Assembly (NCBI GenBank): GCA_946481445.1
Contig: CAMLOA010000117.1
Location: forward strand, 1-6,501
DNA: 6,501 nt
Direction of reading: 5' to 3'
From: an uncultured Devosia sp.
GTDB taxonomy: Bacteria; Pseudomonadota; Alphaproteobacteria; Rhizobiales; Devosiaceae
Shown: positions 1 to 5,334 of the stretch, piece after piece
How the letters are laid out: each line of letters begins with the position of its first letter
Numbering within the stretch: position 1 is the stretch's first letter
Translations under genes and position numbers: made by a program
The notes under the pieces: model-generated
Seen by the model: only the letters and a program-made list of their open reading frames with translations
Database searches by the model: none
Told to the model about the DNA's origin: nothing

Positions 1-359
1 TGGCGACCATTGCCAAGATCTGGCGCGCCGGCTGCATCATCCGCTCGCGGTTCCTGGACCAGATGAGCTCGGCCTATGCCAAGGGCGGCAACACCAACCT
101 CCTGGTGGTGCCGGACTTCGTCACCCTGATGAAGGAAAGCCATCCTTCGCTGCGCAAGGTCGTAGCTGCTGCGGCCGTGGGCGAGTTCCCCATGATCTGC
201 CTGTCGGCGGCGCTGAGCTATTTTGACAGCTACCGGCAGGCTTTGGGTACGGCCAACCTGACCCAGGGCCAGCGCGACTTCTTCGGTGCTCATGGCTTCG
301 AGATCGTTGGACGCGGGACCGATCTGCACGGCACCTGGCCGAGCACGCTGGGCAAGTAA
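1..359 (+). CDS. gnd: 6-phosphogluconate dehydrogenase, decarboxylating (C-terminal part)
   Basis: This is the 3' end of a gene that begins before the window; the reading frame starts at base 3 and 118 residues are visible before TAA at 357-359. The enzyme oxidatively decarboxylates 6-phosphogluconate to ribulose 5-phosphate, making NADPH in the cytosolic oxidative pentose phosphate pathway. The visible part is the all-helical C-terminal domain: IWRAGCIIRSRFL near the window start matches the strongly conserved WRGGCIIRS segment. SAALSYFDSYR and ANLTQGQRDFFGAHGFE match the SAAxxYxDSYR and QRDYFGAH blocks. The tail LHGTW corresponds to the conserved FHTxW, whose His contacts substrate from the partner subunit. 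The family is usually about 470 residues, so roughly three quarters, including the NADP-binding Rossmann domain, lies upstream. A strong terminator follows 24 bases later. The identification is firm. Confidence 0.95.
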   Translation, partial: ATIAKIWRAGCIIRSRFLDQMSSAYAKGGNTNLLVVPDFVTLMKESHPSLRKVVAAAAVGEFPMICLSAALSYFDSYRQALGTANLTQGQRDFFGAHGFEIVGRGTDLHGTWPSTLGK

Positions 360-383
360 GCCGTGACCTGACAAGGTATCAAG

Positions 384-413
384 AGGCCCCGCCTATGTGC
401 GGGGCCTTTTGTT
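384..413 (+). terminator. Intrinsic terminator after gnd
   Basis: A perfect 8-bp GC-rich stem, GGCCCCGC (385-392) with GCGGGGCC (399-406), closes a 6-base loop and is followed by TTTTGTTT. A384 can add a ninth pair with T407. This is a textbook rho-independent terminator for the gnd transcript. It ends only two bases before the GGAG ribosome site of the next gene. Confidence 0.87.
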
Positions 414-425
414 TGGAGCCATGCC

Positions 426-794
426 ATGACGCCGCAAGACCTGCTGAAGCTCTATGAGAGTCAGATCAACCTCCACCGGTTCGACGCTGTCGCGCCGCTG
501 ATCGCCGCGGACGCGGTCTTCTGGTTCAACGACGGCTCGTTTGAGGGACATGCGGCCATACGCGGCGCCTTTGAGCGAACCTGGGCCAACCTGGGGGATG
601 AGACCTACTGGCTGAGCGAGCTGCGCTGGATCGCCGTGGGCGACATGGCGGCAAGCTGCATCTACCAGTTCAATTGGAAGGCCTCGATGAACGGCCAGGA
701 AGTATCGGGCATCGGACGTGGGACAACCGTGCTCCGACATCAAGCGGACGGTTGGCGGATCGTGCATGAGCACTTGAGTGGGGTTCCCGGCTAA
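426..794 (+). CDS. NTF2-like / SnoaL-like family protein (122 aa)
   Basis: A small soluble protein of the cone-shaped NTF2-like superfamily (SnoaL, DUF4440 type). Visible hallmarks are an N-terminal helix with LYESQINLHRFDAVAPLIAADAV (read as consecutive pieces over residues 9-31), the turn DGSFEGHAAIRGAF around residues 36-49, and the closing strand pair GRGTTVLRHQADGWRIVHEH over residues 97-116. Length is normal for a single-domain member. Family members range from isomerases and cyclases to non-catalytic binding proteins, and the sequence does not reveal a substrate. The ATG at 426 is chosen because GGAG at 415-418 lies seven bases upstream; ATG at 421 is out of frame. The gene follows the gnd terminator directly and converges on the acetyltransferase gene with only 21 bases between stops. 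The fold assignment is good; the function is unknown. Confidence 0.86.
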   Translation: MTPQDLLKLYESQINLHRFDAVAPLIAADAVFWFNDGSFEGHAAIRGAFERTWANLGDETYWLSELRWIAVGDMAASCIYQFNWKASMNGQEVSGIGRGTTVLRHQADGWRIVHEHLSGVPG

Positions 795-815
795 CTCGCG
801 GGGCGATGCAGCACC

Positions 816-1298
816 TCAGAGTGGCTTGAACATCAGCAAGGCATCCACCAGTCCATGGCGGGGATGGTTGAAGGCCCTGGGAAGCCGGGCCAGGATGTCG
901 AAGCCGAAGCTCTGCCAGAGATGCACGGCGGCCTCGTTGGTCGACACCACGAAGTTGAACTGGATGCCCTGGAAGCCCTGGGCGCGGCAATAGTCGATGG
1001 AATGGGCACATAGCGCGCGCGCGATGCCACGGCCCCGTGCTGCAGGCGCGGTCATGTAGCCGCAGTTGGCGATATGGCTGCCGCCGCCCTGCTGGTTGGC
1101 ACGGACGTAGCTGGCGCCCAGGATGACGCCGTCCTCCTCGGCAACGAAGTTGACCTTCTCGGGCGAGGCAAAATAGGCCCGGGCAACGGCCTCGGTGCCG
1201 TCGCGGGGCAGGGCGAAAGTCTCGCCCTCCCGCATGATCGGCTCGATGATCGTCCAGAGATGGGACCAATCGGCGTCAGTTGCGGGTCGGATTTGCAT
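816..1298 (-). CDS. GNAT family N-acetyltransferase (160 aa)
   Basis: A cytosolic acetyl-CoA-dependent N-acetyltransferase of the Gcn5-related family. The start MQIRPATDADW is the usual first beta strand and helix of the fold. Motif A, the pyrophosphate-binding loop of the Q/R-x-x-G-x-G/A type, is seen as ARGRGIARAL at residues 87-96. Motif B is STNEAAVHLWQSFGF at 119-133, with the conserved Asn and the terminal GF. REGETFALPRD near residues 23-33 resembles the substrate-side loop of several small-molecule acetyltransferases, but no substrate can be named. The ATG at 1298 is chosen by family length. In-frame ATGs at 1313, 1319 and 1382 would lengthen it, and none has a strong ribosome site. 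The gene overlaps the end of the efflux gene by 23 bases, so it is likely co-transcribed and translationally coupled with it. Confidence 0.87.
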   Translation of the reverse strand: MQIRPATDADWSHLWTIIEPIMREGETFALPRDGTEAVARAYFASPEKVNFVAEEDGVILGASYVRANQQGGGSHIANCGYMTAPAARGRGIARALCAHSIDYCRAQGFQGIQFNFVVSTNEAAVHLWQSFGFDILARLPRAFNHPRHGLVDALLMFKPL

Positions 1299-2619
1299 CG
1301 GGATTGTCGGCATCTTCATCGATTGGCGGGACACGGATCTGCCCCGGCGGCGGCATGTCCGGCACCACCGGATGGTCGGCAATGGAGGGACGATGCGTCA
1401 GCTCGAAGCGCCATGCGGCGATGAGAAACACGACGAGCGCGACCACAACGCAGATGGCGGCCGCCAGGAAAGGTGCACCGGGAAAGTAGCCGGGGGAGTC
1501 GGCGGCCGTGGTGAAATAGGAGAAGATCTGCGTGGCGGCGAGTGGCCCGATAATGGTGGCCAGCGAATTGGCGGCGTTGACGGCACCCTGCAGTTCGCCC
1601 TGTGCATTGTCCGGCACCTGGCGCGACAGCACGCCGTTGATGGCGGGCGCGGCGAGCCCGCTGACCGCGCCGACCATGATGAAGAGGTAGAGGTAGAAGA
1701 CCTCATCGGTGAAGGCGACGCCGGCAAAGGCCGTTATGGCCGCGAGTAGCCCGATGATCACCACAGGCGTCTCGCCCAGGCGCTTGACCATGGGACCGAC
1801 CAGGAAGCCCTGGCAGATGGCAAAGCCGATGCCGAATGCGCCCAGCGCACGGCCGATATTGGACGAGGTGAAACGGAACACTTCCACGGTGAAGTAGCTG
1901 AAGACCGAGGGCAGGGCCTGGGCCGCCAGCGAGAAGGCAAACAGAATGCCGAGCAGCCACAGCACCACCGGGTACTGGCGCAGCGCGACAAGCGCCCCAA
2001 ATGGATTGGCGCGGCGGATGTCGAACTTCCGGCGCGAGTGTTTCGGCAGGCTTTCAGGCAGGACCAGCAGGCCGAACAGGAAGTTGGCGAAGGCCAACCC
2101 TGCGGCAGCGTAAAACGGCACACGGGGCCCGAACTCCCCGAGTTCGCCGCCGATGACCGGGCCGATGATGAAGCCCAGTCCGAAGGCGGCGCCGATGAGG
2201 CCGAAGCGGTGCGTGCGCTTGTGGGGCGGGGTGATGTCGGCCATGTAGGCGGTTGCCGTGGCGACGGCGGCCCCGGCAATGTCGGCGATGATGCGGCCGA
2301 TGAAGAGGTACCAGACGACCGTGGCCACCGACATCATCAGGTAGTCGAACGTCAGTCCAAGCAGCGATGCCAACAGCACCGGCCGGCGCCCGAACCGGTC
2401 GGACAGGTTGCCCAGAACCGGGGAGAACACGAACTGCATGAAGGCGTAGGCAAAAACCAGGTACCCGCCGATGACCGCGGCATTGGCCACGCTGCCGCCG
2501 GTGAGGTCCTCAAGCAGTTCAGGCAGGACGGGCACGATGATGCCAACGCCGATCATATCGAGCAGGATCGTCACCAGAATGCAGGCGAGTGTCAGGCGTG
2601 AGCGGGTCGCAGCTTGCAT
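1276..2619 (-). CDS. TetA-like (TCR/Tet family) MFS efflux transporter (447 aa)
   Basis: An inner-membrane major facilitator with about 12 membrane segments, most similar in layout to the TetA proton-coupled drug antiporters. Recognisable landmarks in order are TM1 LLDMIGVGIIVPVLP (Asp21), motif A GNLSDRFGRRPVLL (residues 70-83), FDYLMM with Asp92, the antiporter motif C GLGFIIGPVIGG (147-158), and the Tet hallmark LSRQVPDNAQGELQG (331-345). Compared with classical TetA, the positions of the functional Asp in TM9 and His in TM8 are Ala294 and Phe266. Tetracycline is therefore uncertain as substrate. A Pro/Asp-rich hydrophilic tail of about 40 residues (408-447) is extra. The ATG at 2619 follows AGAGG (2633-2637) by a rather long 13 bases. 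The acetyltransferase gene overlaps its end; no tetR-like gene is visible in the window. Confidence 0.93.
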   Translation of the reverse strand: MQAATRSRLTLACILVTILLDMIGVGIIVPVLPELLEDLTGGSVANAAVIGGYLVFAYAFMQFVFSPVLGNLSDRFGRRPVLLASLLGLTFDYLMMSVATVVWYLFIGRIIADIAGAAVATATAYMADITPPHKRTHRFGLIGAAFGLGFIIGPVIGGELGEFGPRVPFYAAAGLAFANFLFGLLVLPESLPKHSRRKFDIRRANPFGALVALRQYPVVLWLLGILFAFSLAAQALPSVFSYFTVEVFRFTSSNIGRALGAFGIGFAICQGFLVGPMVKRLGETPVVIIGLLAAITAFAGVAFTDEVFYLYLFIMVGAVSGLAAPAINGVLSRQVPDNAQGELQGAVNAANSLATIIGPLAATQIFSYFTTAADSPGYFPGAPFLAAAICVVVALVVFLIAAWRFELTHRPSIADHPVVPDMPPPGQIRVPPIDEDADNPDANPTRN

Positions 2620-2768
2620 ACTAGGACGCTAACCTCTGGTTACCGAAGGGATTTCGGAGCGTGTCGCGCAGTTGACACAGCCGCCGCTACCAAGGCAAGG
2701 CCGAAGGGTAGCCGGAGGTTCCAGGATAGGCCCGGGCAGACGCGCAAAAGAAGAGTCGGGGCAGGGCA
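2620..2768. other. 149-bp gap between monooxygenase stop and efflux gene start
   Basis: Both flanking genes are on the minus strand. No gene is seen. The gap holds two short inverted repeats near the efflux gene (2643-2657 and 2661-2678) and a weak 6-bp hairpin GCTACC/GGTAGC (2686-2691 with 2707-2712) without a T tract. I could not find a convincing sigma-70 promoter on the minus strand or a clear terminator. Whether the efflux gene is read from the upstream operon therefore stays open. Confidence 0.5.
2643..2678 (-). promoter_or_regulatory. Two short inverted repeats upstream of the efflux gene, possible operator
   Basis: CCGAA-N5-TTCGG (2643-2657) and GTGTC-N8-GACAC (2661-2678) lie side by side just upstream of the efflux gene's ribosome site. 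Placement in the leader of a drug-efflux gene would suit a regulator site. The arms are only five bases long and could arise by chance in GC-rich DNA. Confidence 0.22.
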
Positions 2769-3971
2769 TTAGCGGGGATCGTTCACAGGAAGAATCGCCA
2801 AGGCGTCGTGGCCGTAGAGCCAGTCGAGACGCCGCATGTGACCCAGCGGACCCTGGGCGGCGATGACCAGGTTGCGCGCCATGCTCAGGGGCCAGGGAAG
2901 GTGGAAGATGGTACCATTCTTCAATGACGTGCGGGCGACGCGGGCCGTGCGCGGCTGTCGCAGCCGCGCATAGCGGGCGAACGCATCGGCCGGGCTGTCC
3001 GCCCCGACCAGCAGGGGGGCCAGGGCAGCCGCATCCTCCATGCCCATCGCGGCACCCTGGGCCTGGAACGGCACCATTGCGTGGGCAGCGTCGCCAGCCA
3101 GGCCGATATTGCCATCGAACCAGCGCGACGTGCTGACCGCATAGAGCGGCCAGGGCGTCCAATTGGTGGCCTTGTCCAGTATCGCGGACAGCAGAGGCCA
3201 TTTCGCAAGGCTGGCTGGCAGGGGCGGCGTATCCTGCTGTCCGGCCTCCGCATCCGGCTGGGGTGCGAACAGGGCCAAGTTTACCTGACCGCGATGGGGA
3301 AGGGGATAAGCCACGGCATGCAGACCCGGCGCAAGGAAGACCGAGACCCGGTCCAGCGGAATTTTGCCTGCAATATCAACGAATGGAACAAGGGTGCGCC
3401 AGGCGATCCGGCCATTGTATTGCGCGTCCGGCCCATCCAGCAGATGCCGGCGCGCATGGGAATGGACGCCGTCGGCGCCGATCAGGGCCCGGCCGCGGCC
3501 CGTGCGCGTCTGGCCACCGGCCTCATCGATCGAGACGGTGACGCCGCGGGCGTGGGAAACGGCATCCCAGCCGCGGACGCCGAACACGACGTCAATATTG
3601 GCGAAGCGCCGCGTGGCCTTGTAGAGCGCGTCGGCCAGGTCGGCCCGGTGCATGACGGCATAGGGGGCGCCGTAGCGGTCGCGCATGGCCTGGCCGAGGG
3701 CGAGCGTCACCAGCGGCCGGTCGCGGCCGGCGGGGATGATGTCGATGCCGGCGGGCTCGAGACTGCGGGCGGAGATGGCCTCGTCCAGGCCGAGATTGTC
3801 GAGGATTTTCCGAGCGTTAGGGCTTATCTGGAGGCCGGCGCCAAACTCGGAGAGGTGCGGCTGGCGTTCGAGCACGACTACGGTGGCACCGAACTTGGCC
3901 AGCGCCAGGGCCAGCGTTAGCCCGGTGATTCCGGCGCCGGCGACGTAGTAGATCTGCCCTGTGGCAGGCAC
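2769..3971 (-). CDS. Class A FAD-dependent monooxygenase, salicylate hydroxylase-like (400 aa)
   Basis: A flavoprotein of the para-hydroxybenzoate/salicylate hydroxylase type, expected to use NAD(P)H and O2 to hydroxylate an aromatic or similar ring. With the start used here, residues 12-17 GAGITG are the FAD Rossmann loop, with Glu35 closing the second strand. GAGLQISPNA (44-53) is typical of salicylate-hydroxylase relatives. HRADL follows at 108-112, the DG motif GADGVHSHAR at 165-174 and the GD motif GDAAHAMVPFQAQG at 294-307. The length is normal. No ATG lies close to the FAD loop, so GTG at 3971-3969 is the best start, two bases after the zinc-finger gene's TAG. This implies translational coupling, and no separate strong ribosome site is seen. 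The GD motif differs from UbiH-type quinone hydroxylases, so a ubiquinone role is not supported. The substrate is unknown. Confidence 0.9.
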   Translation of the reverse strand: MPATGQIYYVAGAGITGLTLALALAKFGATVVVLERQPHLSEFGAGLQISPNARKILDNLGLDEAISARSLEPAGIDIIPAGRDRPLVTLALGQAMRDRYGAPYAVMHRADLADALYKATRRFANIDVVFGVRGWDAVSHARGVTVSIDEAGGQTRTGRGRALIGADGVHSHARRHLLDGPDAQYNGRIAWRTLVPFVDIAGKIPLDRVSVFLAPGLHAVAYPLPHRGQVNLALFAPQPDAEAGQQDTPPLPASLAKWPLLSAILDKATNWTPWPLYAVSTSRWFDGNIGLAGDAAHAMVPFQAQGAAMGMEDAAALAPLLVGADSPADAFARYARLRQPRTARVARTSLKNGTIFHLPWPLSMARNLVIAAQGPLGHMRRLDWLYGHDALAILPVNDPR

Positions 3972-3973
3972 GG

Positions 3974-4219
3974 CTAGGCGGCGTCGGCCTGGTAGACGGC
4001 GGAGAGCGGGTTGGCCGTGCCGGCGGGAAGCTTGGAGCTGAAGACGTAAAGCGTTGAGCAATAAGGACAAACGATCTCGTTGTCCTTGCCCATGTCGAGG
4101 AAGACATGGGGGTGGTCAAACGGGGGCAGGGCGCCGACGCACTGGAATTCCTTCGAGCCGATCTCGATCTGGCGGAGGCCTTCGGTGTTGTGGAAATGGG
4201 GCGTGGTGCCGTGAGCCAT
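3974..4219 (-). CDS. CHCC zinc-finger protein, NDUFS6-like (81 aa)
   Basis: A small protein whose core matches the CHCC zinc-finger domain found in the mitochondrial complex I subunit NDUFS6 (13-kDa subunit). Ligands visible with the start used are Cys27, His36, Cys51 and Cys54, in the spacing C-x8-H-x14-C-x2-C. The segments DHPHVFLDM and EIVCPYCSTLYVF parallel GHPKVYINLD and TCGYCG of NDUFS6. Alphaproteobacterial complex I is known to carry homologues of this accessory subunit, so a role at NADH:quinone oxidoreductase on the inner membrane is plausible but inferred. The ATG at 4219 is chosen because it gives the usual compact size and has AGG ten bases upstream; in-frame ATGs at 4252 and 4318 would add an unconserved-looking stretch. 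It is the first gene of a probable two-gene operon with the monooxygenase and is divergent from the hydrolase. Confidence 0.85.
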   Translation of the reverse strand: MAHGTTPHFHNTEGLRQIEIGSKEFQCVGALPPFDHPHVFLDMGKDNEIVCPYCSTLYVFSSKLPAGTANPLSAVYQADAA

Positions 4220-4308
4220 AGCAAGAAAACCTGTTTGATTTGGCCGGACCATATGCCAAGCACGGGGGGATGAAAAGGGTTCACACCCCATTCGATGCGA
4301 TGCATCAC

Positions 4309-4318
4309 TTGGCGCCAA
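4309..4318. promoter_or_regulatory. Perfect 10-bp palindrome TTGGCGCCAA in divergent promoter region
   Basis: The palindrome lies midway between the divergent zinc-finger and hydrolase genes. The same half sites recur as TTGGC at 4240-4244 and GCCAA at 4255-4259, spaced by ten bases, nearer the zinc-finger start. Repeated half sites in a divergent control region suggest a shared DNA-binding regulator. The palindrome overlaps the proposed -35 box of the hydrolase promoter. Confidence 0.35.
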
Positions 4319-4337
4319 TATGCTGGCGAAGTGTCAT
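4309..4337 (+). promoter_or_regulatory. Candidate sigma-70 promoter for the alpha/beta hydrolase
   Basis: TTGGCG (4309-4314) and TGTCAT (4332-4337) are separated by 17 bases; each matches the consensus at four of six positions. The predicted start would leave a leader of about 17-18 bases with GGGA (4348-4351) nine bases before the ATG at 4361. It is plausible by position only. Confidence 0.33.
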
Positions 4338-4360
4338 GAAAATGCGCGGGAAAATGTAGC

Positions 4361-5116
4361 ATGCCCCACCTGCAGTCAGACGGGCTCAGCCTGGCCTATC
4401 AAAGCTTTGGCGAAGGGTTGCCCGTGTTGTGCATCCATGGCTTTGCCTCGAGCGGCAAGGTCAACTGGATCGACACCGGCTGGGTCGAGACGCTAACGGG
4501 CGGCGGCTACCAGGCGATTGTGCTGGACAATCGCGGGCATGGCCAATCGGACAAGCCCCACGATCCGGAACGATACTATCCGGCCGACATGGCACGCGAC
4601 GCCGTTGCGCTGCTCGATCACCTGGGGATCGGGCAGGCCGCCATACTAGGCTATTCCATGGGCGCGCGGATAAGTGCCTTCATGGCCTTCGAACACGAGG
4701 AGCGGGTGGCCTGCGCAATCTTCGGCGGCATGGGCATGAACCTGATCAACGGGCTGAGCGATGGCAATGACATCATTTCCGGCCTGCTGGCGCCTTCGCT
4801 GGAAGGCCTGACCCATCCCACGGCGCGGCAGTTCCGCATCTTTGCGGACCACACCGGCAGCGACCGGCAGGCACTGGCCGCCTGCATGGAAACCTCGCGC
4901 CAGCCGATGGCGCGTGCCGACGTGCGGCGCATCAACGTGCCGGTGCTGGTGGCCGTAGGGGAGGCCGATGCGATGGCCGGAGCGCCCGAACCGCTGGCCG
5001 AGCTGATTCCGGGGGCGGAAGCGTTCGTCATCCCCAAGCGCGACCACATGCGGGCGACAGGCGACAAAGCCTTCAAGGCGGCAGCACTAGAGTTCCTGGG
5101 CAGGGTGTATCGCTAG
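4361..5116 (+). CDS. Alpha/beta-fold hydrolase (251 aa)
   Basis: A soluble serine hydrolase of the alpha/beta fold. The oxyanion-hole region is HGFASSG (residues 26-32), followed by the VLDNRGHGQSDKP strand-turn block (54-66) that typifies esterase, lactonase and haloperoxidase-like members. The nucleophile elbow is GYSMG with Ser99, the acid is Asp203 in GEADAMAG, and the base is His229 in KRDHM, so the catalytic triad is complete. Length is slightly short but normal for enzymes with a small cap. No signal peptide is visible, so it should act in the cytosol. The ATG at 4361 has GGGA nine bases upstream. It is divergent from the zinc-finger gene and lies 218 bases before cysE. Family members hydrolyse many esters, lactones or amides; the natural substrate cannot be read from the sequence. 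Confidence 0.93.
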   Translation: MPHLQSDGLSLAYQSFGEGLPVLCIHGFASSGKVNWIDTGWVETLTGGGYQAIVLDNRGHGQSDKPHDPERYYPADMARDAVALLDHLGIGQAAILGYSMGARISAFMAFEHEERVACAIFGGMGMNLINGLSDGNDIISGLLAPSLEGLTHPTARQFRIFADHTGSDRQALAACMETSRQPMARADVRRINVPVLVAVGEADAMAGAPEPLAELIPGAEAFVIPKRDHMRATGDKAFKAAALEFLGRVYR

Positions 5117-5154
5117 GGCGGCTGGAAGGACCTTGGGCCGATTGCCTGGTCCTG

Positions 5155-5171
5155 GGAGCCCGCCGGGCTTC
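5155..5171 (+). other. GC-rich hairpin after the hydrolase gene
   Basis: GGAGCCC (5155-5161) pairs with GGGCTTC (5165-5171), seven pairs including one G-U, around a 3-base loop. There is no T tract, so it is at best a weak or factor-assisted terminator, or a stabilising 3' structure for the hydrolase mRNA. Confidence 0.3.
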
Positions 5172-5200
5172 GACGCCCTGTTCAGACACTGCCAACAGAG

Positions 5201-5223
5201 GTTCCCGCCTTCGCGGGAATGAC
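5201..5223. repeat. REP-like palindromic element
   Basis: A perfect 7-bp stem TTCCCGC (5202-5208) with GCGGGAA (5213-5219) closes a CTTC loop. Read on the minus strand it contains CATTCCCGCGAAGGCGGG, the familiar core of dispersed intergenic palindromes in many proteobacteria, whose translation gives the telltale VIPAKAG peptide. Such elements occur many times per genome between genes. Only one copy is present here, so the repeat status rests on resemblance. Confidence 0.62.
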
Positions 5224-5277
5224 CCGGTGGGCATACGCCAATCGCAGAAGCTGTGAACCAATCTTTTCGGCAAGGCT

Positions 5278-5306
5278 TTGTCTTGCAGCACGAGATGGCT
5301 TATATC
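5278..5306 (+). promoter_or_regulatory. Candidate sigma-70 promoter for cysE
   Basis: TTGTCT (5278-5283) and TATATC (5301-5306) are spaced by 17 bases, each with four of six consensus matches. The predicted leader would be about 22 bases and carries GGAG before the ATG. An AT-richer patch at this position in otherwise GC-rich DNA supports it. No known cysteine-responsive element is recognisable. Confidence 0.4.
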
Positions 5307-5334
5307 GGTAAGTCTCGATGAAGCGGAGCGGCCC

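Noticed and set aside
393..773. 126-codon minus-strand frame opposite the NTF2-like gene
   Set aside because: The plus-strand frame has a good ribosome site and NTF2-like motifs; the minus-strand frame has neither and ends inside the gnd terminator.
2672..2677. Perfect TTGACA on the plus strand
   Set aside because: No acceptable -10 box lies 16-18 bases downstream and no plus-strand gene follows; both flanking genes run on the minus strand.
3081..3920. 279-codon plus-strand open frame opposite the monooxygenase
   Set aside because: It is a shadow of the FAD-dependent monooxygenase, which shows all family motifs. The antisense product has low-complexity Gly/Ala/Arg composition and no recognisable domain.
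2769..3971. Monooxygenase as Tet(X) or as a ubiquinone hydroxylase (UbiH/COQ6)
   Set aside because: The GAGLQISPNA and GDAAHAMVPFQAQG motifs fit the broad salicylate-hydroxylase group better than UbiH. Nothing specific to Tet(X) can be seen, so no narrower name is justified.
4336..4359. Seven-codon ATG...TAG mini-frame ending one base before the hydrolase ATG
   Set aside because: It could be a leader peptide, but its first ATG overlaps the proposed -10 box and has no ribosome site, so it is probably a chance run of ATG triplets in AT-richer leader DNA.
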